From UBA830 sp038146925 (GTDB taxonomy: Bacteria; Pseudomonadota; Alphaproteobacteria; MPNO01; UBA830): a DNA stretch of 64,000 nt. How positions within the stretch are numbered: position 1 is the first letter of the stretch; each line of letters starts with the position of its first letter. The stretch lies in NCBI GenBank assembly GCA_038146925.1, contig JAYQSP010000011.1, forward strand, positions 1,240,001-1,304,000. Reading direction: 5' to 3'. This document shows, one piece after another, positions 33,085-42,180 of this stretch. A program made the position numbers and the translations under genes. The notes below the pieces were generated by a model. It saw nothing but the letters and a program-made list of their open reading frames with translations. It was not told the DNA's origin and did no database searches.

Positions 33085-33122
33085 AGGGGTAGACACTTTT
33101 CGGATCCAGGGGTAGACACTTT
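33085..33122. repeat. tandem 15-bp repeat, IS-end-like
   Basis: AGGGGTAGACACTTT occurs twice, at 33085-33099 and 33108-33122, 23 bp apart. Closely spaced repeated ends of this kind are seen at the termini of some insertion sequences (IS21-type). No transposase is present, so only one end could have survived. Confidence 0.5.
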
Positions 33123-33135
33123 CCCCGTTTTTCGG

Positions 33136-33444
33136 TCAGCGTTTGTTCTTTTTCGCGACGTTCAATTTTGCGATTGCAGCCGTCGCCTGGCGCTTTTTCT
33201 CGATATCTTTGCCGTATAACTCGATCATCGCCGTGGTCTCGTGACCGGTAATAGCCTTTACTTCATCGGGCGTGCACCCGGCTTCGAGCAGCTCGATCGT
33301 GGCATTTTTACGCAGACCGTGACGGCTGTATCCCTCGTGCCCGGTTTTCTTCATCAGCTTCCTAATCTCAGATCCCCACGCTGACCGGTGTGCCGGGTGG
33401 CAATGATAAACCTGTGATGAGCAGTCCACTGTAGAAAGAGCCAC
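33136..33444 (-). pseudogene. C-terminal fragment of a tyrosine recombinase
   Basis: About 100 codons remain. The recognisable part has H-x-x-R (RHGLRKNATIELLEAG), GH (VKAITGHETT) and the nucleophile tyrosine (MIELYGKD), but the N-terminal and the first catalytic arginine region are gone. The first 25 residues read like random sequence. It lies 105 nt from the 3' end of tRNA-Arg in the same geometry as the intact integrase next to tRNA-Pro. It is the relic of the enzyme that integrated the following gene block. Confidence 0.75.
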
Positions 33445-33514
33445 TAATTACTTAAACTCATTGTGTAAAAAATGGGGTATTAGTCGCATTCAAAACGCTC
33501 TTGAAAATGTGCCA

Positions 33515-34387
33515 TCATTTGTTGAGCAAATCGCGCAGCCGCAACGGGTAACGCGCGGCCCCGCAATTGGCCAAAATAAAGCAGTCCCGGGGGGACGTCT
33601 CGGGTGTCGACCAATCGACTGACGACACCCAAGTGTTCGCTCGGCGTCGGTAGTCAATCGGTATTTGGAACGCGATAATATTTTCGGCGATAGCGTGACT
33701 ACGAAGAAACTCGAAGCTGTCTGAAATCACCACTGGATCGAGTCTCAGCGATGTTCTTCGCACCGCCGCTTCCAGTAAATGCCGGACACCGAAGTTTGCC
33801 GTCGGTAGGGCCACGGGGTACCGCAGGCACTCGCGCAGCCGAACAGCTTCTTGGTTTGCGAGCGGGTGCTCCGCAGCCATAACCGCATGCAGAGGCTGAC
33901 GGATATTCAGCAAGTTCTGGAATTCCAGCATACGGATCGGTTCGAATACCAGGACCAGATCGGCACTGAAATCCACTAGGGCCTGCTCCGCTGAGGCCCG
34001 GTCACGGAGCAGCACCCCGAACGTGACCGCTGGATGTTCGCCCCTGTAGATCGCAATCTGCCTCGGGAGGAAATATGGGAGGAGCGCTTGGCTGCAAGCT
34101 ATAGACACGTGTCCTCTCCGCTCACCCGATAGATCCGCAATCTGGCTTTTGACGCGTGCCATGTCTGTTATCTGACCTCGAATGTGATCGATCAGAATCT
34201 CTCCGGCCGTCGTCAAGCGTACGCCGCGGCCGAGGCGTTCAAAAATCGGCACGCCAAGTTCCTCTTCCATCGCAAGGATGCGGCGGTTTAATGCCGTCGA
34301 TGTGATCGCCAATGTCTCCGCTGCCTTCCGGATGGAGCCAGCCTTTGCAACGGCGTCGACATAGATCAAGGGTAGAAGATGTTTCAT
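33515..34387 (-). CDS. LysR-family transcriptional regulator
   Basis: 290 aa. The N-terminal winged HTH is clear: VDAVAKAGSIRKAAETLAIT, then LNRRILAMEEELGVPIFERL, and RGVRLTTAGEIL. The C-terminal effector domain follows. It is divergent from the allophanate hydrolase gene, with 89 nt between starts and a perfect dyad in between, the standard LysR layout, so it most likely controls the hydrolase and the ABC importer in response to a related metabolite. Codon use is less GC-rich than the chromosome, matching the rest of the island. Confidence 0.88.
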   Translation of the reverse strand: MKHLLPLIYVDAVAKAGSIRKAAETLAITSTALNRRILAMEEELGVPIFERLGRGVRLTTAGEILIDHIRGQITDMARVKSQIADLSGERRGHVSIACSQALLPYFLPRQIAIYRGEHPAVTFGVLLRDRASAEQALVDFSADLVLVFEPIRMLEFQNLLNIRQPLHAVMAAEHPLANQEAVRLRECLRYPVALPTANFGVRHLLEAAVRRTSLRLDPVVISDSFEFLRSHAIAENIIAFQIPIDYRRRANTWVSSVDWSTPETSPRDCFILANCGAARYPLRLRDLLNK

Positions 34388-34408
34388 AGCAATGCGTTAT
34401 CGATAATT

Positions 34409-34427
34409 GCTGCATTTTATGCAGCAG
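34409..34427. promoter_or_regulatory. probable LysR operator
   Basis: TGCTGCAT-TTT-ATGCAGCA is a perfect 8-bp inverted repeat with a 3-nt spacer. It contains a T-N11-A core and lies between the divergent LysR and allophanate hydrolase genes, 22 nt upstream of the LysR start and 50 nt upstream of the hydrolase start. Confidence 0.6.
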
Positions 34428-34476
34428 ATATAGCAAAAATTAGCAGTATTCAGAAGCGCTCTCAACTGGCTTAGTC

Positions 34477-36342
34477 GTGCAAGACAAAGTGTTCGACAAA
34501 CTGATGCACCACGATCTTCCCTTTGACATGCAATCTTTGCGCAGTGCTTACGCCGCGGGCGTGTTGCCAAAGGATGTTATTGAAGAGGTCTATCGTCGGA
34601 TCAAAGCGCTAGACGATCCCGGCATCTTTCTCTTGCTCCGTGACGAGAACGACGTCCTAGAGGATGCCCGCGAGCTAGGTAGTTCTCCCGCTGCAGAAAA
34701 GCCCCTTTGGGGGATACCGTTTGTCATTAAGGACAATATCGATGCTGCTGGCCTAACCACGACAGCAGGATGCCCAGACTTCGCCTACACGGCAGAGGTA
34801 GATGCGTTTGTCGTTGCTCGACTTTGCAAAGCTGGTGCCCTGCTGATCGGCAAGACCAACCTCGACCAATTCGCCACAGGCTTGGTAGGCGTCCGTACAC
34901 ACTCTCCCATTCCGACGAATGCTATCGACCCAGCGATCATTCCAGGGGGCTCAAGTTCCGGATCAGCCGTCGCCGTTGCCCAGGGCCTCGTGAGCTTCTC
35001 ATTGGGCACCGATACCGCTGGTTCTGGTCGAGTGCCCGCAGCGCTTAATGGTATAGTTGGTCTGAAGCCTTCGCTCGGCGCATTGTCTAACCATGGGGTT
35101 GTTCCTGCCTGCCGAACGCTGGATTGCGTCTCGGTATTTGCGCTGACGGCCGATGATGCCTTTGCGGTCTTCGAAGCGGCGATCGCTTACAATAGCGCAG
35201 ACCCCTATTCGAAAAACTTCACCGCGCTACGCCGTGGTGCAGTGACACCGCATGTTCGTGTTGGCGTCCCGGATACGGCCTCGCGGAGGTTCTTTGGTGA
35301 TGATGTTCAGGCAGCATCCTTTGAATCAAGCCTGCAATCTCTCCTCAGCCTCGGTGCCGAGATTTCTGAAATCGACTTCAAACCGTTCTACGCCGTCGCA
35401 GAGATGCTCTACGACGGTCCTTGGGTAGCCGAGCGTTACACGGTCATCGAAGACCTCCTGAAACACCGGCCTGATGCTGTTCATCCGGTAACACGGCAAG
35501 TGACCGAAGGCGCCCGTCGTTTTTCAGCGACGGACACCTTCCGCGCCATATACGCGCTCCGCGAGCTTAGCCGCAATGTAGCGGAGACAATGGACTCGTT
35601 CGATATGTTATGCGTGCCCTCCGTGCCGAAGTTCTTCACGCGCCGTGAGGTCGATGCTGATCCCATCGTTACAAATGCCCAATTAGGCACTTATACGAAC
35701 TTTGTGAATCTGCTGGACATGTGCGCGTTGACAGTTCCTACCGCCGCCCGTCAGGACGGACGCCCCGGCAGTGTGACCCTAATCGGCCCGGCTGGGACGG
35801 ATGGTGCGCTGGGGAGCGTCGCCGCCGCTATTCAGCAAATAACCGCTCCCGCTCTCGGAGCAACTAATTGGCCACTGCCCCCTGCCTTACATCCAACTGC
35901 CGTGCCGGAGGCAGATGAGACTGAAATCGTTGTGGTTGGTGCGCATATGTCCGGTCTGCCTTTAAACCGTGAACTAACCGAACGCGGCGGCCGCTTCCTT
36001 CGGGTAGCCAAAACTGCACCCAATTACCGGCTCTTCAAACTTTCCGGCGGGCCGCCGATCCGTCCCGGTCTGGTTCGCCACCTAAACGGCAATAATATCG
36101 TTGTCGAAATATGGGCCCTTCCAACAATGTCCGTCGGCGCCTTTTTGTCCGGTATCCCCAGTCCGCTCGGCCTCGGTGTAGTGACCATGGAAAACGGCGA
36201 CCAAGTAACCGGTTTCCTGTGCGAACAGATAGCCATCGAAGATGCGGAAGACATCACTCATTTCGGCGGATGGCGCGCATTTCTTCAATCCCTCTCCCTC
36301 GATCAGCAACCCGACAAGGAGCTTCATCATGCAACGTCGTGA
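34477..36342 (+). CDS. atzF: allophanate hydrolase
   Basis: 621 aa from GTG 34477. The N-terminal amidase-signature domain (1-450) contains the Ser-cisSer-Lys triad: the lysine in WGIPFVIKDNIDAAG, cis-serine and nucleophile in PGGSSSGSAVAVAQG and TDTAGSGRVPAAL. The C-terminal domain (from about 485) is the AtzF-specific domain with VGAHMSGLPLNREL and RVAKTAPNYRLFKL. The enzyme splits allophanate to ammonia and CO2, the last step of urea-carboxylase and s-triazine (cyanuric acid) routes. No biuret hydrolase or urea carboxylase gene is in the window. It overlaps the next gene by 14 nt. Confidence 0.88.
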   Translation: MQDKVFDKLMHHDLPFDMQSLRSAYAAGVLPKDVIEEVYRRIKALDDPGIFLLLRDENDVLEDARELGSSPAAEKPLWGIPFVIKDNIDAAGLTTTAGCPDFAYTAEVDAFVVARLCKAGALLIGKTNLDQFATGLVGVRTHSPIPTNAIDPAIIPGGSSSGSAVAVAQGLVSFSLGTDTAGSGRVPAALNGIVGLKPSLGALSNHGVVPACRTLDCVSVFALTADDAFAVFEAAIAYNSADPYSKNFTALRRGAVTPHVRVGVPDTASRRFFGDDVQAASFESSLQSLLSLGAEISEIDFKPFYAVAEMLYDGPWVAERYTVIEDLLKHRPDAVHPVTRQVTEGARRFSATDTFRAIYALRELSRNVAETMDSFDMLCVPSVPKFFTRREVDADPIVTNAQLGTYTNFVNLLDMCALTVPTAARQDGRPGSVTLIGPAGTDGALGSVAAAIQQITAPALGATNWPLPPALHPTAVPEADETEIVVVGAHMSGLPLNRELTERGGRFLRVAKTAPNYRLFKLSGGPPIRPGLVRHLNGNNIVVEIWALPTMSVGAFLSGIPSPLGLGVVTMENGDQVTGFLCEQIAIEDAEDITHFGGWRAFLQSLSLDQQPDKELHHATS

Positions 36343-37945
36343 CTTCCTCAAAACTCTCGGTGTAGCCACCGGCGCATCGGTTATCCCCTTCCTAAAGTAT
36401 CTCCCGGCGGAGGCCGCGGGGCGCTCCGACACCCTTGTCGTCGTCTCCGGTAGCGGAATAAATTCGTTAGACCTGCACCGCAAGGGCACCAACCGACCCA
36501 GTTATCAGGTCACAGTTAATATCTATGATCGGCTGGTGCGTTTTGGCGTGAAGACCCTCGAGGACGGCTCGATGGCCTACGATTCAACCAAGATCGAGCC
36601 AGAAGTCGCACAATCCTGGACGATTTCAGACGACCGGAAAGTGTTGACCTTCAAGATCAACCCGAAGGCGAAGTTCTGGGATGGCACTCAGGTGACAGCT
36701 CAAGACGTGAAGTGGTCTTTCGATCGCGCCGTCAGCCTGGGCGGCTTCCCCTTCGTCCAAATGAAGGCCGGATCGATGACCAAGCCCGAACAATTCGTGG
36801 TGGTCGACGATATGACCTTCCAAATAAAGATCCCGAAACCCTCGAAACTGACGCTGCCTGACTTGGCTGTACCGATCCCTTTTATAATCAACTCCAAAGT
36901 CGCGATGAAACATGCGACCACGGAAGACCCCTGGGCAACCGAGTATCTGCACAAGAACCCGGCCGGCTCCGGAGCCTACAAGCTTACTCGCTGGGACCCC
37001 GGCCAGCAGTTCGTTTATACTCGCAACGACGACTGGGCGCTTGGACCTCAGCCGGGAGTGAAGCGCGTAATCGTTCGCGAAGTGCCTTCGGCTTCAACGC
37101 GTCGCGCATTGACCGAACGCGGAGACGCCGATCTCTACATGAACGTTCCCGCTAAGGATTCGAAGGAATTCAGGGCAGCCGGTAAGGTTGCGGTCTCAGG
37201 CGCACCGATCGACAACTGCCTGCACGTGTTGGCACTAAACCTCAACCAGAAGCCTTTCGATAATGTTAAGGTACGTAGAGCCATTGCCTACGCGTTGCCT
37301 TACAAGGACATCATTTCTGCGGCGGCCTATGGCCGGGGCAAGCCCATGTATGGCGGTAAATCCATGGTGCCTTCAGATATCAGCTGGCCGCAACCATTCC
37401 CTTACGATACGAACCTAGAAAAGGCGAAGTCTTTGTTGTCAGAAGCTGGCTTCAAGGACGGTTTTGAGACGACTCTTTCGTTTAACCTCGGCCTTGCTGA
37501 TTGGCAGGAACCGACGTGCCTTTTGATACAGGAGTCACTGGCCAAGATCGGCATTAAGGTGAAACTCGACAAGATTCCCGGCGCGAACTGGCGGACCGCG
37601 GCACTGGTTGAGAAGCGGCTGGCCATGCATATGGAGAACTTTGGCGGTTGGCTCAACTACCCAGACTATTACTTCTTCTGGGCCTACAAACACGGACACC
37701 TGTTTAATTCGTCGAATTACAAAAATCCGGAAGTCGAGAAGTTGGTCGATGAGACCTTGCATATGGAGGTTGGAGACCCGCAATACGAGACCAATGTCAA
37801 AAAGCTAATAGGGATCGCCTTTGAAGATGTGCCGAGGATCCCGCTGTATCAGCCGTACCTCGACTCTGCGATGCAGAAGAACGTGACTGGATATGCGTCT
37901 TGGTTCCACCGCCAACTCGACGTGCGAGGAATCTCAAAGTCCTAG
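36329..37945 (+). CDS. ABC transporter solute-binding protein (family 5), Tat-exported
   Basis: 538 aa from ATG 36329, with AAGGAG upstream and a start inside the end of atzF. The N-terminus MQRRDFLKTLGVATGASVIP is a twin-arginine signal, so the protein is exported folded. The mature part follows the DppA/OppA pattern, including an SxTxxxLRxxxKFxDGxxxTAxDV-like stretch seen here as FKINPKAKFWDGTQVTAQDV. It should bind a peptide or other amide-containing nutrient for the DppBC-type permease downstream. The hydrolase next to it suggests a urea-like or amide ligand; that is inference. Confidence 0.87.
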   Translation: MQRRDFLKTLGVATGASVIPFLKYLPAEAAGRSDTLVVVSGSGINSLDLHRKGTNRPSYQVTVNIYDRLVRFGVKTLEDGSMAYDSTKIEPEVAQSWTISDDRKVLTFKINPKAKFWDGTQVTAQDVKWSFDRAVSLGGFPFVQMKAGSMTKPEQFVVVDDMTFQIKIPKPSKLTLPDLAVPIPFIINSKVAMKHATTEDPWATEYLHKNPAGSGAYKLTRWDPGQQFVYTRNDDWALGPQPGVKRVIVREVPSASTRRALTERGDADLYMNVPAKDSKEFRAAGKVAVSGAPIDNCLHVLALNLNQKPFDNVKVRRAIAYALPYKDIISAAAYGRGKPMYGGKSMVPSDISWPQPFPYDTNLEKAKSLLSEAGFKDGFETTLSFNLGLADWQEPTCLLIQESLAKIGIKVKLDKIPGANWRTAALVEKRLAMHMENFGGWLNYPDYYFFWAYKHGHLFNSSNYKNPEVEKLVDETLHMEVGDPQYETNVKKLIGIAFEDVPRIPLYQPYLDSAMQKNVTGYASWFHRQLDVRGISKS

Positions 37946-37954
37946 GCTGGTGGA

Positions 37955-38980
37955 GTGAAAACCACCAAGCTCATTCAAGTCGGACGGCGGTTGGCTCAAG
38001 CCCTGCCGTCCGTCTTCGGCGTGATAGTCATTTCTTTCGTCTTGACCCGGGCGCTGCCTGGCGACCCAGCCGTGTACTTCGCCGGTGATATGGCTGATAA
38101 GGATTCGATCGAACAGGTGCGGCGCGCGCTGGGCTTGGATCGAAGTTGGGTTGAGCAGTTCGTCATTTATGTCGGCAATCTAGCCAACGGTGATTGGGGC
38201 ATGTCGCTAAGTACCGGACGTCCCGTAACCGAGGAACTGCTAAATCGCTTGCCGGCATCGCTTGAGCTAACCTTGATTGGACTTGGCCTTGCCATTGCTG
38301 TCGCCGTTCCCCTTGGTGTTATGGCGGCAACCCGTCAAAACAGTTGGGTTGACCATCTATGCCGGCTTCTAGTGACGGCTGGCGTTTCCTTGCCAACGTT
38401 CTTCACTGGGCTCCTACTTGTTTACGTATTCTATTATCTACTGGGTTGGTCGCCGTCGCCACTTGGTCGTCTCGATATTCTTTATCTGCCGCCGCCGCAG
38501 GTCACCGGGTTTTACACCATTGACAGTCTGTTCGCTGGCGACCGGGAAACCTTTATTGCATCAGTGGTACAGCTTATTTTGCCCGCCGCCACATTAGCGT
38601 TATTTGCGCTCGCACCCATCGCGCGTATGACACGGGCAGCCATGCTGGGCGCGCTTGCCAGCGACTTCGTTCGAACTGCACGGGCCAATGGCCTTTCACG
38701 TAGGGTCGTGCTGTCGACATACGCATTTCGAAATGCTGCACTCCCCGTGCTGACAACGCTCGGCATGGTTTTCTCTTTCCTGTTGGGTGCAAACGTGTTG
38801 GTCGAGAGAGTCTTCTCATGGCCGGGTATCGGTTCCTTCGCCATTGAAGCACTGGTGGCATCAGATTACGCCGCTGTGCAGGGTTTTGTCCTCGCCATGG
38901 CGCTATTGTTTGTTTGCGTCAATCTGGCTATCGACATCATTCTTACCCTTACAGATCCGCGCGTTGGCTTGGACGACTGA
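37955..38980 (+). CDS. ABC transporter permease (DppB-type)
   Basis: 341 aa from GTG 37955, GGTGGA upstream. About six membrane segments and the family loop ending ARANGLSRRVVLSTYAFRNA, which contacts the ATPase, followed by GANVLVERVFSWPGIGSFAI. It is intact. It lies between the binding protein (9 nt upstream) and the second permease (13 nt downstream), so the order is the usual A-B-C-D/F of dipeptide/nickel importers. Confidence 0.87.
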   Translation: MKTTKLIQVGRRLAQALPSVFGVIVISFVLTRALPGDPAVYFAGDMADKDSIEQVRRALGLDRSWVEQFVIYVGNLANGDWGMSLSTGRPVTEELLNRLPASLELTLIGLGLAIAVAVPLGVMAATRQNSWVDHLCRLLVTAGVSLPTFFTGLLLVYVFYYLLGWSPSPLGRLDILYLPPPQVTGFYTIDSLFAGDRETFIASVVQLILPAATLALFALAPIARMTRAAMLGALASDFVRTARANGLSRRVVLSTYAFRNAALPVLTTLGMVFSFLLGANVLVERVFSWPGIGSFAIEALVASDYAAVQGFVLAMALLFVCVNLAIDIILTLTDPRVGLDD

Positions 38981-38993
38981 GCTGTCGGGCGCT

Positions 38994-39838
38994 ATGCAAA
39001 GATACCTGAGACACTTTCGGTATGTGATGGGTGAAAATCCGGTCACCGTGTTCGCCTTCGCCCTGTTCACCTTTATCATCTTCCTGGCGGCTTTCGGGCC
39101 TTGGATCACGCCCTATGACCCGGTGGCGACGAATGCTGCCAACACGCTGCAACCACCGAGCTGGGAGCATTTGTTCGGAACCGACCATCTTGGCCGCGAT
39201 GTGTTAAGTCGGGTCATCGCCGCAACGCGCCTTGATCTCGGGATTGCGATTTCCGCGGTCGCATTGTCATTTTTCGTCGGCAGCGCGCTCGGGTGCAGTG
39301 CAGGGTTCTGGGGCGGCTGGACCGATAGGATCGTTGGCCGTTTGTCGGACACAATTATGGCGTTCCCATTGTTCGTATTAGCGATGGGGATCGTTGCTGC
39401 TCTTGGCAATACAGTGGAAAACATCATTTACGCAACGGCGATCATCAACCTCCCATTTTACGCGCGGGTCGCTCGGGCGGAAACCAGCGTCAGACGTAAC
39501 GCGGATATGTCTATGCCGCACGATTAAGCGGCAGCGGCGATGTTCGTATTTTGGCGACGCAGGTCTTTCCCAACATTCTGCCACCGATGATGGTGCAAAT
39601 ATCGTTGAACATGGGGTGGGCAATTCTAAACGCTGCCGGTCTGTCCTTCATTGGCCTGGGCGTGCGACCGCCAGATGCGGAATGGGGAATTATGGTTGCA
39701 GAGGGCGCAAACTACATCGTTTCTGGTGAATGGTGGCTGACGATTTTTCCAGGGGCCGCGCTGATGTTGGCTGTGTTTTGTTTCAATTTGTTAGGCGATG
39801 GTCTTCGCGACCTTGTTGATCCGTTAAGGCGGACTTAG
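38994..39838 (+). pseudogene. ABC transporter permease (DppC-type), frameshifted
   Basis: The frame from ATG 38994 covers the first part of a DppC-type permease (YVMGENPVTVFAFALFTFII ... HLFGTDHLGRDVLSRVIAAT) and then ends at 39527. If one T is restored after 39506 the sequence continues NADYVYAARLSGSGDVRILA and runs on in frame through NILPPMMVQISLNMGWAILN to the stop at 39838, giving a normal 280-aa permease. The loss of one base thus breaks the gene between two intact halves. It could be a true mutation or a sequence error; similar indels follow in the next gene. Confidence 0.8.
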
Positions 39839-39848
39839 GAGCTTAAGC

Positions 39849-41559
39849 ATGGTGCCCTCGCCCTTCCTTGATATCAAAGGTCTTTCTGTGGAGTTCCGTA
39901 CCCGCAATGGAGTGGTCCGCGCCATCGAAAACGTTAATCTGGAGTTGGCGAAAGGTGAAGTGCTCGGAATCGTGGGGGAGAGCGGCTCCGGGAAATCGGT
40001 CACCGCCTACACGGTCATCGGACTTCTCGACGACGCCGGTGCGCCGGCCGCAGGCTCAGCAACGTTTGACGGCATTTCTGTCACCGATGCAGATGAATCA
40101 ACCTTGCGCGATCTGCGTGGCAGGGAGATATCCATGATCTTCCAGAATCCGCGCGCGGCATTGAACCCGATCAGACGGGTCGGACAGCAAATCGAAGATG
40201 TCCTTTTATGCCATGGCCGAGCGACCCGACAAACAGCGCGGATCAAGGCAATCGAAATGCTGGAGAAGGTCAAGATTGTCGAACCCGAAATGCGTTACAG
40301 CAGCTATCCTTTCGAGCTGTCGGGGGGCATGTGCCAGCGGGTCATGATCGCCATTGCGCTGGCTTGCGACCCGCGTTTGTTGATCGCTGACGAGCCCACG
40401 ACCGGTCTTGATGTCACGACCCAGAAGGCGACCATGGATCTCGTCCGTGACCTCACCCAGGAACGTAATATGGCCGTCGTACTGATCACCCATGATCTCG
40501 GGATGGCCGCAGCGTACTGCGACCGCATCGTCGTCAGCGGGAGAAGGGCGTGGTGGTTAAACCGCACCGGTCGCGGAACTGTTTTCCAATCCACAGCACA
40601 CCTAGCACGAAAAAATCAATTACAGGTTCCCCAGGACCGCATTCGACCCGCCGAGCTGGCGCCCGGAAACACACTCCCAACAGGTGCAACGGTGCCGCCC
40701 GGACCAAGTGCCAAGCTCCCAGGGGCATGGGGAGGGGAGAACATCCCCGAGGTTTTCAACCTGGTGAAGGAGTTTCCCATTCAGCAGACCGCTGGTAGGC
40801 ATTGGCCGTGGCGCAAGGCATCACAACCGGATCGCAGCTTTCGCGCTGTTGATGATATTTCGTTCAGTTTGAAGCGCGGCGAAAGTTTGGGTTTGGTAGG
40901 GGAGTCCGGTTGCGGAAAGTCCACGACTTCCAGCATCATCACCCGGCTTATGGATCCTACGTCAGGTGACATCATCTTCGACGGAAGAAACATTACAGCC
41001 TTTCGGTCCCAGACCTTTGCGCAGAGGCCGGAGCGTAAGGAAATTCAGATGGTCTTCCAAGACCCGACAGACAGTCTCAATCCGCGATACTCGGCCTACG
41101 ACAGCATCGCAGAACCGCTAAAACGACTCACCGGACTTCGGGACAGAGGTCTAATTCGGGAGAACGTTGAGGCATTGGCGGAACGAGTTGGTCTACCTGA
41201 GGCTTTATTGAGCCGGTTCCGCACCAGCTTTCCGGGGACAAAAAAGCCCGCGTCGGGATAGCCCGCGCCATTGCCGTCAATCCCAAACTTGATCCTCGAC
41301 GAACCGACGTCCGCCCTTGATGTCTCGCAGGCGTTGGTTTTACAACTTTGGATCGTCTTAAACATGAGCTTGGGATGAGCTACATGTTTGTCTCCCATGA
41401 TCTAAATGTCGTGCGGTTGCTCTGCGAACGTGTGGTCGTCATGAACCGCGGCAAGATCGTCGAACAGGTGCCGCAGATGAAATTTTGAGTCCCAGCGATC
41501 CCTATACCCAAGCCCTGGTCGCCGCGGTTCCACACTTCGAACCACAAAGCCAGAACTGA
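39849..41559 (+). pseudogene. fused DppD-DppF ATPase with multiple frameshifts
   Basis: The first ATPase domain is readable: Walker A GESGSGKSVTA, ABC signature LSGGMCQRVMIA, Walker B LLIADEPTTGLD. At about 40540 the frame is lost; pieces of the normal linker (APVAELFSNPQHT) lie in other frames until about 40620. The second domain starts well (GESGCGKSTTS) but the frame shifts again near 41225. After that HQLSG, ARAIAVNP, ILDEPTSALDVS, ELGMSYMFVSHDLNVVRLLC and AALVAAVPHFEP-type pieces are spread over different frames to the TGA at 41559. At least six small indels are needed to restore it. It cannot yield a working ATPase as written. Confidence 0.8.
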
Positions 41560-42180
41560 CCGAATGCAGACAATCAATTAGTACCACATACATGGCTGCT
41601 CTGGGTCAACAGGGGCATTAATCCCAGACCATAGGGGTCTATCAAATAGTGGATATGGTGCGGGATTCCCTGCGGCACCAATCGTTCTTCAAGACGGCGA
41701 TGCTATGTGGTTTGACTCTAGACGAATGGTCAAGCAATACGGAAGCTTGGGTTATTGCAAGATAGCTGTGCTAGCATGCACCGAAGGCTGGAAGGTGAAA
41801 TGCGAGAAGATTGAGCTGACCTGACGCGAAAAATTGCGTCAGCTGCCGAAATGACACAAGAAACTTCTGCGATTATCTCACCAAGACAATTCGATCATTA
41901 GGTCAGGGCTAACTAGCCCTAACCTCGTCTGGACAATGTGCTCTCTGCACGGCAAGACAATCCAATCGATCTGATCATCGTTAACGAGGACGGGCCGACC
42001 CTTATTCAAGTGAAGAAAGACGCCGCGCGGGTGAACCCAGGGCGAAACAGATGCGCCCGGATCCACCGCGTTCGATCACGGCGAATGATAACGGATAGGG
42101 GTTGGCGGCGCCATTCCGATGTCATTAGTCGATTTTTTCCGCGTCGGCGCCCTGGCCGGCGGCGCGGATGCCTGACGTCA
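41560..42180. other. gene-free stretch at the island end
   Basis: No convincing gene in 620 nt. Two hairpins stand out: CTGACGC-N8-GCGTCAG at 41821-41842, and AGGTCAGGGCT (41900-41910) with AGCCCTAACCT (41915-41925), a 10-of-11 match with a 4-nt loop. Either may end transcripts. A short frame near 41938 (NPIDLIIVNEDGPTLIQVKK) hints at a decayed gene but soon becomes arginine-rich. Base composition rises to the chromosomal level after about 42050, so the island edge is probably near there. Confidence 0.4.

Noticed and set aside
42000..42180. Right attachment site matching the tRNA-Arg 3' end
   Set aside because: GCGCCCGGATCC near 42054 shares only a short GC-rich stretch with the tRNA and is not a convincing duplicate.
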